NCBI RefSeq assembly: GCF_000686945.1
Contig: NZ_JMME01000006.1
Location: forward strand, 62,001 to 126,000
DNA: 64,000 bases
Origin: Selenomonas sp. AE3005
GTDB lineage: Bacteria; Bacillota; Negativicutes; Selenomonadales; Selenomonadaceae
Reading direction: 5' to 3'
Shown here in pieces: positions 41,860 to 49,223 of the stretch; position 1 is the first letter of the stretch; the number at the start of each line of letters is the position of its first letter. The position numbers and the translations under genes are program-made. The notes under the pieces were generated by a model. It was given only the letters and a program-made list of their open reading frames with translations. It was not told the origin of the DNA and made no database searches.

Positions 41860-42666
41860 TTATACGGTGTGAAGATTCCAGCCATGGTGCAGCGGCCCTG
41901 CGCCGTGCCCTAAATCAAGATTAGCCTGCAGGGCACCCGTGATATAGGCCTTAGCGTTCTTTATGGCAGTAGTTAGTTCCTGAGCTTTGGCCAGATTGCT
42001 GGCAATGGCGGAGGAGAGGGTACAGCCGGTGCCGTGGGTGTTGGGATTGTCGATATGTTCGCCTTTCAGCCACAGGGGGCCGTCTGCGGTATAAAACAGG
42101 TCGTCGGCGTCCTGCAGGCGATGGCCGCCTTTGCAGAGCACATTGCAGCCGTAAGTTTTGTAAAGTTTTTGGGCGGCTTGTATCATATCTTCGTGGCTCT
42201 TGATTTCCAGACCGGCCAAAACCTCGGCTTCCATGAGATTAGGGGTAATGACTGTGGCCAGCGGCAGAAGTTTTTTCTTCAATGCCGAGATAGCATCTTC
42301 ATTCAGCAGTCTGGCACCGCTGGTAGCTACCATTACGGGGTCAACCACGATGTTTTTCGCGTGATACTGGGTGAGTTTAGCGGTGATAACCTCAATCAGT
42401 TCGCTGTCAAAGACCATGCCGGTCTTTATGGCATCCGGGAAAATATCGGTAAAGACGCTGTCTAATTGTGCGGCAAGAAAATCCGGGGCTGTCCTTGCTA
42501 CTGCCGTGACACCTGTGGTATTTTGCGCAGTCAGGGCGGTGATGGCGCTCATGCCATAGACACCACTCGCAAGCATGGTCTTGAGGTCAGCCTGAATGCC
42601 TGCTCCGCCGCTGGAGTCACTGCCGGCAATGGTCAGAACGGTTTTGAGTTCGCATTTTTTTACCAT
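41860..42666 (-). CDS. thiD: Hydroxymethylpyrimidine (phosphate) kinase
   Basis: A 268-residue ribokinase-fold enzyme that phosphorylates HMP and HMP-P in thiamine synthesis and salvage. Signature sequences: LTIAGSDSSGGAGIQADLKT at the N-terminus, VDPVMVATSGARLL and the anion-hole NTHGTGCTLSSAIA. AAAGGAG precedes the ATG. It is last in thiM-thiE-thiD and starts 2 bases after thiE ends. Confidence 0.96.
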   Translation of the reverse strand: MVKKCELKTVLTIAGSDSSGGAGIQADLKTMLASGVYGMSAITALTAQNTTGVTAVARTAPDFLAAQLDSVFTDIFPDAIKTGMVFDSELIEVITAKLTQYHAKNIVVDPVMVATSGARLLNEDAISALKKKLLPLATVITPNLMEAEVLAGLEIKSHEDMIQAAQKLYKTYGCNVLCKGGHRLQDADDLFYTADGPLWLKGEHIDNPNTHGTGCTLSSAIASNLAKAQELTTAIKNAKAYITGALQANLDLGHGAGPLHHGWNLHTV

Positions 42667-42668
42667 AA

Positions 42669-43313
42669 TTAAAACTCCTTTGCAATAAGCTGTCGCAGGT
42701 TGGCGGCGGCTTTTTTTATGTCCTTTTGGGCAAAGATGGCCGATACCACGGCGGCACCGGCAATGCCCGTGCCGGAAAGCTGGGCGATATTATCTGCGTT
42801 AATGCCGCCGATGGCCACTACAGGAATATCCACAGCGGCTGTAATGGTTTTCAGCATATCCAGGGGGACTTCGACGGCATCTGTTTTTGTGCCGGTGGGA
42901 AATACAGCGCCTACGCCTAAATAATCGGCGCCGTCCCGGCAGGCGGTAACAGCCTGCTGGGCGGTTTGAGCCGATACGCCGAGAATTTTATCCGGCCCTA
43001 GAAGTTGACGAGCCTTAGCGGCAGGCATATCGTTCTGGCCGATATGGAGGCCGTCGGCATCACAGGCCAGGGCAATGTCCAGATTATCGTCCACGATAAA
43101 GGGGACATGATAGTTTTGACAGAGTGCTTTTATTTCCTTGGCAGTGCGCAGAAATTCGTCAAAGGGCAAGTGCTTTTCCCGCAGCTGTACACAGGTTACG
43201 CCGCCGGCCAAGGCCTTTTCGACTACTTCGGCAAGAGAGTTGCCATTTAACCAGCGGCTGTCGGTTACGGCATAGAGCTGTAAAGCAGCGGCGGTAATAT
43301 TAGAGGATTTCAT
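42669..43313 (-). CDS. thiE: Thiamine-phosphate synthase
   Basis: A 214-residue TIM-barrel enzyme that joins HMP-PP and thiazole phosphate to thiamine phosphate. Motifs: TCVQLREKHLPFDEFL, IVDDNLDIALACDADGLHIG, YLGVGAVFPTGTKTDA and VAIGGINADNI. The ATG is inside the end of thiM (14-base overlap) with GGGGGC 5 bases upstream, so the two are translationally coupled. Confidence 0.96.
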   Translation of the reverse strand: MKSSNITAAALQLYAVTDSRWLNGNSLAEVVEKALAGGVTCVQLREKHLPFDEFLRTAKEIKALCQNYHVPFIVDDNLDIALACDADGLHIGQNDMPAAKARQLLGPDKILGVSAQTAQQAVTACRDGADYLGVGAVFPTGTKTDAVEVPLDMLKTITAAVDIPVVAIGGINADNIAQLSGTGIAGAAVVSAIFAQKDIKKAAANLRQLIAKEF

Positions 43314-44118
43314 ATTTTGCCCCCTTAGTTAGCTCTTCTGCCGTCAAGTGACAGATAGTGTCGATTATGCGGCTGCGGTAGGCAGCATTGCCTTCGTGGG
43401 GGAGAAGGTGCTTATGGGCAAGTTCTCCTGCCAGCCCCATAGCCATTACGGCAGCAGCGGCAGCTTTCAAAGGCTTGGCGGGACTGGCGGCAATGCAGGC
43501 GGCAACGAGCGCCGAGCACTGACAGCCGGTGCCCGTGATACGGCTCATTTCCGGATGGCCGTTACGGATGATATAGCAGTTTTTCGTGTCGGCAACCAAA
43601 TCGATGGCGCCGGTAATAGCCACAATGGTGTTTAACTGTTGGGCGGCCTGCTGGGCAAATTCGCAGGAATTTGTGAGGTTTTCCTCGGTTACGCTGTCTA
43701 CGGCGGCGGCATCTACGCCCTTAGTGTTGCCTGTGCCATGAATCAGGGTTTTGATTTCCGAGATATTGCCCCGCACGCAGGTAACGCTGCCGGTCTGTAA
43801 AATATCCAGCGCGGTCTGTGTTCGCAGCTTAGTGGCACCAGCCCCTACCGGATCGAGCACAACCGGATGGCTTAATTCCTTTGCCTTGCGGGCGGCGCTC
43901 AGCATGGCCGGGATAGTACGTCCGTTGAGCGTGCCGATATTCAAACATAGCCCTGCAGCCAGCTGCGTGATTTCAGCTGTTTCTTCCACATCATCGGCCA
44001 TAACGGGGCTGGCCCCACAGGCCAGCGTGATATTGGCCACATCATTTACCGTCACATAGTTGGTGATGTGATGAATCAGCGGCGCGGTTTGGCGAATGTT
44101 TTCCCAGGTGTTAAACAA
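43300..44118 (-). CDS. thiM: Hydroxyethylthiazole kinase
   Basis: A 272-residue ribokinase-fold enzyme that salvages the thiazole moiety of thiamine. It contains PLIHHITNYVTVNDVANITLA-type N-terminal sequence, the substrate motif ASPVMADDVEE, LDPVGAGATKLR and the ATP site RITGTGCQCSALVAA. The start is TTG 44118, with AAGGAGG 7 bases upstream. It is first in the thiMED operon, which is therefore mainly a thiamine-salvage unit, controlled by the TPP riboswitch. Confidence 0.95.
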   Translation of the reverse strand: MFNTWENIRQTAPLIHHITNYVTVNDVANITLACGASPVMADDVEETAEITQLAAGLCLNIGTLNGRTIPAMLSAARKAKELSHPVVLDPVGAGATKLRTQTALDILQTGSVTCVRGNISEIKTLIHGTGNTKGVDAAAVDSVTEENLTNSCEFAQQAAQQLNTIVAITGAIDLVADTKNCYIIRNGHPEMSRITGTGCQCSALVAACIAASPAKPLKAAAAAVMAMGLAGELAHKHLLPHEGNAAYRSRIIDTICHLTAEELTKGAKYEIL

Positions 44119-44156
44119 GTTAATTCCTCCTTCAGCTGGAGGGAAATGGGCAAACG

Positions 44157-44185
44157 AAAAGGACTATCCAATTTTTGGATAGTCC
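44157..44185 (-). terminator. Expression-platform terminator of the TPP riboswitch
   Basis: Read on the minus strand, GGACTATCCA-AAAAT-TGGATAGTCC is followed by TTTT. It lies just 3' of the aptamer and before thiM, so it can switch off transcription when TPP is bound. Confidence 0.85.
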
Positions 44186-44187
44186 CG

Positions 44188-44308
44188 AATGACGTTATTC
44201 CTACTTCCCTACGTTGGCATTATCCAAATCAGGTTAGGAACTGACTCTGCAGTTCCGTAACGGTCGAAGTGCATAACTTCCTCTCAGCCCGTCTGCGAGC
44301 TCCCGTGT
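44188..44308 (-). promoter_or_regulatory. TPP riboswitch (THI element)
   Basis: On the minus strand the aptamer shows ACGGGAGC near its 5' end, the pyrimidine-binding GGGCTGAGAGG, and the 3' core ACCTGATTTGGATAATGCCA followed by CGTAGGGAA, all invariant parts of the thi box. An extra P3a-type hairpin (GGAACTGC...GCAGTTCC region) is present. It controls thiMED by premature termination. Confidence 0.96.
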
Positions 44309-44324
44309 ATGTGATTATGTCTTT

Positions 44325-44353
44325 AGTTTAGCGGCCAGGGATAGTTTTGTCAA
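44325..44353 (-). promoter_or_regulatory. Promoter of the thiMED operon
   Basis: On the minus strand TTGACA (44353-44348), 17 bases, and TAAACT (44330-44325). The transcript would start within about 10 bases of the riboswitch 5' end. Confidence 0.75.
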
Positions 44354-44421
44354 ATAAATAAAAACGAGAGCACATCAGCTTAGTGTCCACCTGGCAAAAA
44401 TATTATTATAGCAGGTATTGG

Positions 44422-44449
44422 TTGCAGTGGGGGCGAATAAATATAATAT
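44422..44449 (+). promoter_or_regulatory. Possible promoter of the diguanylate cyclase gene
   Basis: TTGCAG (44422-44427), 16 bases and TAATAT (44444-44449). A run of eight G at about 44460 follows. Otherwise the gap 44354-44600 shows nothing clear. Confidence 0.3.
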
Positions 44450-44600
44450 TGTCTTTCTGGGGGGGGACAAATATCTCTCATTGGCAGCTAATTATCAACA
44501 AGTTAATCGTGAATACATAAGCCTTCCTTTTTAGAACAGGTTACCCTTATGGATAAGGTAAAAGATATTGCAGCTATGCGCAAAGGAGGTGAGGCAGAAT

Positions 44601-45809
44601 ATGTACTACTGCTTGGTGGATTGTCTGGCTCTGCTGGTGCTCCTGATTCTCAATCATGATGTGGTGCTGAAAAAAGCAGCCTGTGATGAGGAGGCCTACA
44701 AGAAGAATTATCGCTATTTTTTGTATGCGATGATTGCCTACTATTTCGTTGATTTTTTATGGGCCTGGCTGTATGAAATACAAGAGCTCGATTGGCTGTA
44801 TCTGGACACGGAAGTATATTTTATCGTTATGGCGGCAAGTGTTTGGCTCTGGACCCGTTATGTGGTGTCTTATTTGGAAATCAATAATGATTTCAGCCGT
44901 TTCCTAAAGTATATGGGTGGGGGGCTCTTTGCCGGTGTCGTGCTGGCTACGCCGCTTAACCGCTTTTGGCCGCTGATGTTCTACTTCGATAGCAGTGGCG
45001 TTTATCATGGGGACATAGTCCGGGACGGTATGTTCATCCATCAGATAATCCTTTTGCTGCTGACCTCTATCTATACGCTTTCCTTTGCTCCGGCCAGCAG
45101 TGAGAAAAAGCGGCAGCGGTATTGGACCATTGGTTTTTCCGGCCTGCTGATTATGTTTTTTGTGGCGGTGCAGGTATTTTTCCCCACGTATCCGCTCTAT
45201 GCCATCAGCTATATGATTGGCGGGTGCCTGTTGCGGACGTTTGTTATTGAAAATGAGCGGGAAGAATACCGCAGAACTTTGGAAATTGCGCTGGAACGTG
45301 AGCAGGAGCAGTTTCAGGAGTTGTGCAAAGCCTGGCAACTGGCGTATAAGGACGCCCTTACTGGTGTGAAAAGTAAACTGGCCTATGCGGAGAAAATCGA
45401 GCAGATTGACCGGGAGATTGCCAAAGGGATAAGACAGGAACTTGCTTTGGTAGTGCTGGATGTCAATAACTTGAAACGCATCAATGACACCTTAGGCCAT
45501 GAGGTAGGGGATGAGTACATAAAAGCAGCCTGCCGTTTGATTTGTGACAGCTTTAAGAAAAGTCCTGTTTACCGGGTAGGCGGCGATGAGTTTGTGGTCT
45601 TTTTGGAACAGGAGGACTATGAAAATCGGGAAAAACTGCTGGCAGCATTTAATGAGGCGGTTGAGGAAAACCGTCAGCATGATGCCGTGGTCGTGGCAGC
45701 GGGGATAGCTGAGTATGTCCCTGGGCAGGACAACAGCTGCAAGCGGATTTTTGACCGGGCAGACGAGGCGATGTACGAGCGGAAACATGCGCTGAAAAAT
45801 ATTGCCTGA
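44601..45809 (+). CDS. Membrane diguanylate cyclase (GGDEF)
   Basis: A 402-residue protein with about seven membrane segments in residues 1-215, a short coiled-coil linker (ENEREEYRRTLEIALEREQE), and a GGDEF domain (about 250-400). The active-site motif RVGGDEFVVF is intact (about 325-334), with DVNNLKRINDTLGHEVGDEY upstream, so it should make cyclic-di-GMP from GTP. The inhibitory RxxD site is not visible where expected (SFKKSPVYR). AAAGGAGGTG is 10 bases from ATG 44601. It is a single-gene unit facing away from thiMED. Confidence 0.92.
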   Translation: MYYCLVDCLALLVLLILNHDVVLKKAACDEEAYKKNYRYFLYAMIAYYFVDFLWAWLYEIQELDWLYLDTEVYFIVMAASVWLWTRYVVSYLEINNDFSRFLKYMGGGLFAGVVLATPLNRFWPLMFYFDSSGVYHGDIVRDGMFIHQIILLLLTSIYTLSFAPASSEKKRQRYWTIGFSGLLIMFFVAVQVFFPTYPLYAISYMIGGCLLRTFVIENEREEYRRTLEIALEREQEQFQELCKAWQLAYKDALTGVKSKLAYAEKIEQIDREIAKGIRQELALVVLDVNNLKRINDTLGHEVGDEYIKAACRLICDSFKKSPVYRVGGDEFVVFLEQEDYENREKLLAAFNEAVEENRQHDAVVVAAGIAEYVPGQDNSCKRIFDRADEAMYERKHALKNIA

Positions 45810-45812
45810 GAC

Positions 45813-45846
45813 ACACCGTCATTGCGATATGGCGGTGTATTTTTTT
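45813..45846 (+). terminator. Terminator of the diguanylate cyclase gene
   Basis: ACACCG pairs with CGGTGT with further inner pairing, followed by A and six T. Confidence 0.85.
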
Positions 45847-45965
45847 ACATACACCCCAATGGGAAAAAGCTCCTAGAGGTTCTGTATAAAATGACTAAGT
45901 ATTCACTGCTTGTGTTATAATTCTGTATATATCATTAAATGGTGGTTCTTTAGTGGGAGTTGCGA

Positions 45966-46871
45966 ATGAGTGATAAATTGAAGGGCAATGTAATGCTGCT
46001 GCTGACGGCTATGATTTGGGGCGGCGGCTTTGTGGCGCAGAGTGCTGGCATGGATTATATCGGGCCGTTTACTTTTTGTGCAGCGCGGTATGTATTGGCG
46101 ATGATAGCGCTGATTCCGGTAGTTTTGCTGTTCAGCGTGCAGGCGCGGCAAAATCCGCAGGCGTCCTTGTGGGAAATGTTTGCTCCGGATAAGGCAACGT
46201 TGTGGGGCGGTCTTTACTGCGGCCTGACTTTAGGCGTGGCCGACGCCCTGCAGCAGGTCGGGATTTGCTATACGACAGCAGGCAAGGCTGGTTTTATTAC
46301 GGCACTTTATATCATTATGGTGCCTTTGATGGGCCGGGTAATCGGTCAGCGCATTCCCAAGGTTCTGGCATTTTGCGTGCTGCTGGCAATTGTAGGGTTC
46401 TATTTCTTGTGTGTTAATGAGGAACTCAGCGTGGGCTATGGTGATTTCCTGACGCTTTGCTGTGCGGTGTTTTTCTCGCTGCATATTTGGGTTATTGATT
46501 ATTTTATGAAGAAAAAAGCAGATGGCATAAAGCTGTCCTGGGTGCAGTTTGCGGTGGCGTTTGTCTTTGCCGGCAGTCTGGTCGGAGGCTTTGAAACACC
46601 GTCGGCAGATAGTTTGTGGGCGGCCAGATATCCGTTGTTGTTTGCCGGGGTGATTTCCAGCGGCATAGCATATACTTTGCAGATTTTGGGGCAGAAATAT
46701 ACTGACCCGACGATTGCCACGCTGCTCATGAGTCTGGAATCGGTGTTTGCGGTCCTGGCCGGCTGGGCAGTGCTGGGCGAGGTTATGAATGGCCGGGAAA
46801 TTGGGGGCTGTGTGCTGGTCTTTGCGGCGGTATTGCTGGCTCAGCTGCCATTACCGGTGTTAAAAAGATAA
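45966..46871 (+). CDS. EamA/DMT-family transporter
   Basis: A 301-residue inner-membrane protein of the drug/metabolite transporter superfamily with two EamA repeats of five segments each (first repeat GNVMLLLTAMIWGGGFVAQS; second TPSADSLWAARYPLLFAGVI and LLMSLESVFAVLAGWAVLGE). Such proteins export or import amino acids, nucleotides or drugs; substrate unknown. ATG 45966 is 7 bases after GGGAG. A TATAAT at 45916-45921 may be its -10 box. The transposable element follows its stop. Confidence 0.9.
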   Translation: MSDKLKGNVMLLLTAMIWGGGFVAQSAGMDYIGPFTFCAARYVLAMIALIPVVLLFSVQARQNPQASLWEMFAPDKATLWGGLYCGLTLGVADALQQVGICYTTAGKAGFITALYIIMVPLMGRVIGQRIPKVLAFCVLLAIVGFYFLCVNEELSVGYGDFLTLCCAVFFSLHIWVIDYFMKKKADGIKLSWVQFAVAFVFAGSLVGGFETPSADSLWAARYPLLFAGVISSGIAYTLQILGQKYTDPTIATLLMSLESVFAVLAGWAVLGEVMNGREIGGCVLVFAAVLLAQLPLPVLKR

Positions 46872-47043
46872 CGAGGCAGGATAATAATGCACGGTTGGCG
46901 AAGTCTTTTTACCAAATGCGCCGTAAAGCCCCTGCCTTTAGGCATGGGGATATAAGGCGCGTCCACCGAATTTGCGTAAGCAATTGAAGGTGGACAGTGT
47001 AGCTTGCTAATTGTAAAATAGACTTGTAAGGTGGTGATTGCAG

Positions 47044-48147
47044 GTGAGAACCTATCGCTTTAAGCTGTATAATTCAAAAAGAAACAGGAAACTCCATAGA
47101 CAAATCAATGTGGCAGGCCTTGTCTACAATCATTGTATTGCTCTGCATAAAAGATACTATAGGCTGTTTGGCAAGTCGCTGAATATGTACCAATTGCAGA
47201 AGCATTTAACCAAATTGAAAAAGATTTCTAGATTTGCGTATATAAAAGAAATAGGTTCCCAAGCAGTACAGGATATAACTCAACGGATAGATAGAGCGTA
47301 TAAATTATTTTTCCGCAACTTAAAACATAAAATCCGTACTGCGCCGCCAGCCTTCAAAAAGATAAGGAAATACAAGTCCTTCACTTTGAAACAGGCTGGT
47401 TGGAAACTCAATGAAGCCGACAGTAGTATCGTAATCGGCAAGCAACGCTATCGTTATGCAAAGTCAAGAGAAATAGACGGTAGGGTAAAAGTCCTCACTG
47501 TCAAACGGGATGCATTGGGCGATATATATTTGTATTTCGTCTGTGAGACATCAGAAAATAAAGTCTTAACAAGAACAGGTAAAAGTGTCGGTTTTGACTT
47601 TGGTCTGAAAATGTTTCTTAATGCCTCGGACGGCAAGGATATTGCTTCCCCTCTATTCTTCAAGCAAAATGCCAATTCTATAAAAAGAGCAAGCAGAAAT
47701 CTGTCCCGCAAAGCTAAAGGCTCCAATAATCGCAAGAAGGCAAAACTTGCCATAGCAAGATTGCATAGGAAGATAGCCAACCAAAGAGATAATTTTCACT
47801 GGCAGGCAGCCAACAAACTCGTTGGAGAATATGCTCTGATATGCCTTGAAGATTTAAATCTAAAGGCTATGCAAAAACGTTTCGGAAGAAAAATATCTGA
47901 TTTAGGATTTGCTGATTTTGTGAACAAGCTGAAATATATGGCACAAAGAACAGGTACATCTGTTGTAGAAATAGATAGATTTTTTCCTTCAAGTCAGCTA
48001 TGTTCAGAATGCGGTTATCAGAACACGGAAACAAAAAATCTAAAAATCAGAGAGTGGATTTGTCCCAAGTGTGGGAGTATGCACGATAGGGACAGAAACG
48101 CTTCGATAAATATAGAACGCGAGGGAAACAGAAAATTCTTCGCATAG
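47044..48147 (+). CDS. tnpB: TnpB RNA-guided nuclease (OrfB family)
   Basis: A 367-residue TnpB, full length. The N-terminal OrfB helix-turn-helix region starts RTYRFKLYNSKRNRKLHRQI. The RuvC-like nuclease triad is intact: Asp in SVGFDFGLKMFL (about residue 185), Glu in LICLEDLNLKAM (about 270), Asp in MHDRDRNASINIE (about 348). A zinc finger (CSECG and CPKCG, about 320-342) precedes the last Asp. GTG 47044 is 9 bases after AAGGTGG; TTG 47038 is an alternative. Known TnpB proteins cut DNA guided by an RNA from the element's right end. The composition is richer in A/T and Lys than neighbours, consistent with transfer. Confidence 0.93.
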   Translation: MRTYRFKLYNSKRNRKLHRQINVAGLVYNHCIALHKRYYRLFGKSLNMYQLQKHLTKLKKISRFAYIKEIGSQAVQDITQRIDRAYKLFFRNLKHKIRTAPPAFKKIRKYKSFTLKQAGWKLNEADSSIVIGKQRYRYAKSREIDGRVKVLTVKRDALGDIYLYFVCETSENKVLTRTGKSVGFDFGLKMFLNASDGKDIASPLFFKQNANSIKRASRNLSRKAKGSNNRKKAKLAIARLHRKIANQRDNFHWQAANKLVGEYALICLEDLNLKAMQKRFGRKISDLGFADFVNKLKYMAQRTGTSVVEIDRFFPSSQLCSECGYQNTETKNLKIREWICPKCGSMHDRDRNASINIEREGNRKFFA

Positions 48148-48258
48148 AATAATAATGGGCAGGGCATTGTCCATTGTGGAGAGAACTCGTAAGACCTGCT
48201 ATTTCAGTGGGCAAGGTTCGCTAATATCCCAGAATCCCCCGGCTTTAGCCGTGGGGAG
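48090..48258 (+). ncRNA. Probable omega (right-end) guide RNA of TnpB
   Basis: The 3' end of tnpB and the 110 bases after it end in the hairpin TCCCCCGGCTTTAGCCG...GGGGA, the form usual for right-end scaffolds. The guide would be read from the flank beginning about TTTGGAGTTAACGACAGGAG, at the 5' side of the dehydrogenase gene. Limits are estimates from the known organisation of such elements. Confidence 0.55.
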
Positions 48259-48297
48259 TATGTCAAGTTTGGAGTTAACGACAGGAGGACGATGAAT

Positions 48298-49170
48298 ATG
48301 GGCATTAAGAATATCGGTTTTATTGGTACGGGCATTATGGGCGCGGCTATGGCTGGCCATCTTATGGAGGCCGGGTTTTCCGTCAGTGTGTACAACCGCA
48401 CCAAAGCCAAGGCGGAGGGGCTGATAGCCAAAGGGGCTAAATGGTGTGAGAGCCCCGGTGCCTGCGCTAAAGGGCAGGACGTGGTGATTACCATTGTGGG
48501 CTATCCGAAAGATGTGGAAGAAGTCTATCTGGGGCAGAATGGTATTTTGGAAAATGCCGCCAGCGGTGCTTATGTGGTGGATATGACTACGTCATCGCCT
48601 ATCTTGGCGGAAAAGATTTTTACGGCGGCGCAGGCCAAAGGCATTCATGCCGTAGACGCGCCGGTGACCGGTGGGGATATCGGGGCCAAAAATGCTACAC
48701 TGTCCATATTGGTGGGCGGTGAGGAAAGTGCCTTTACGGCTTTGCAGCCGGTGTTTGCGGCGATGGGCAAAAATCTGGTCTATATGGGCAGTGCCGGTGC
48801 CGGCCAAAAAGCCAAGGCCTGCAATCAGATTGCCATTGCCGGCGCTTTGGCCGGGGCTTGTGAGGCGTATGCTTATGCCAAAGCCTCCGGCATTGACCTG
48901 GAAAAAACCTTTAAGGCCATTTCTGCCGGGGCGGCTGGCAGTTTCCAAATGAGCAATGTCGTGCGCCGGGGACTGGACGGTGACTTTGCGCCAGGCTTTA
49001 TGATGAAACACTTCGGCAAGGATTTGGCCATCGGTACGGAAACGTCAGCAGCTTATGGCACGGCTTTGCCAGTGCTGGGGCAGGTGCTCAGCGAAGTGCG
49101 CCAGATGGAACGGCAGGGCGCCGGAGATAAGGGCACACAGGCGCTGCTGAAATATTATGGGATTGAGTAA
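48298..49170 (+). CDS. 3-hydroxyisobutyrate/2-hydroxy-3-oxopropionate dehydrogenase-family oxidoreductase
   Basis: A 290-residue NAD(P)-dependent beta-hydroxyacid dehydrogenase. Rossmann motif IGFIGTGIMGAAMAGHLM is at the N-terminus, followed by the substrate motif DAPVTGGDIGAKNATLSILVGG, the catalytic lysine in GAGQKAKACNQIAIAG and KHFGKDLAIG. It could be tartronate semialdehyde reductase, 3-hydroxyisobutyrate dehydrogenase or a related enzyme. ATG 48298 gives the usual family start 9 bases after AGGAGG; ATG 48292 is equally possible. It lies directly behind the tnpB element and before a strong terminator. Confidence 0.88.
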   Translation: MGIKNIGFIGTGIMGAAMAGHLMEAGFSVSVYNRTKAKAEGLIAKGAKWCESPGACAKGQDVVITIVGYPKDVEEVYLGQNGILENAASGAYVVDMTTSSPILAEKIFTAAQAKGIHAVDAPVTGGDIGAKNATLSILVGGEESAFTALQPVFAAMGKNLVYMGSAGAGQKAKACNQIAIAGALAGACEAYAYAKASGIDLEKTFKAISAGAAGSFQMSNVVRRGLDGDFAPGFMMKHFGKDLAIGTETSAAYGTALPVLGQVLSEVRQMERQGAGDKGTQALLKYYGIE

Positions 49171-49176
49171 ATGACA

Positions 49177-49222
49177 TAAAAAGAAGGACGTCGCATGGTT
49201 AGGTGCAACGTCCTTCTTTTTC
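49177..49222. terminator. Bidirectional terminator
   Basis: AAAAAGAAGGACGT(CGCA) pairs with (TGCA)ACGTCCTTCTTTTT, between convergent genes, with A and T runs for both directions. Confidence 0.92.
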
Positions 49223-49223
49223 T

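Larger units (their letters stand above)
46905..48265 (+). mobile_element. tnpB-only IS200/IS605-type element
   Basis: The unit comprises a left-end hairpin (CCCCTGCC-TTTA-GGCATGGGG, 46929-46949), a second hairpin (TCCACC/GGTGGA, 46962-46994), a tnpB gene and a right-end hairpin (TCCCCC-GGCTTTAGCC-GTGGGGA-type, 48235-48258). There is no tnpA, so it cannot move by itself and needs a TnpA Y1 transposase elsewhere. The ends are approximate; the right end is probably just after 48258. It lies between an EamA gene and a dehydrogenase gene and may have separated the latter from its promoter. Confidence 0.8.
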
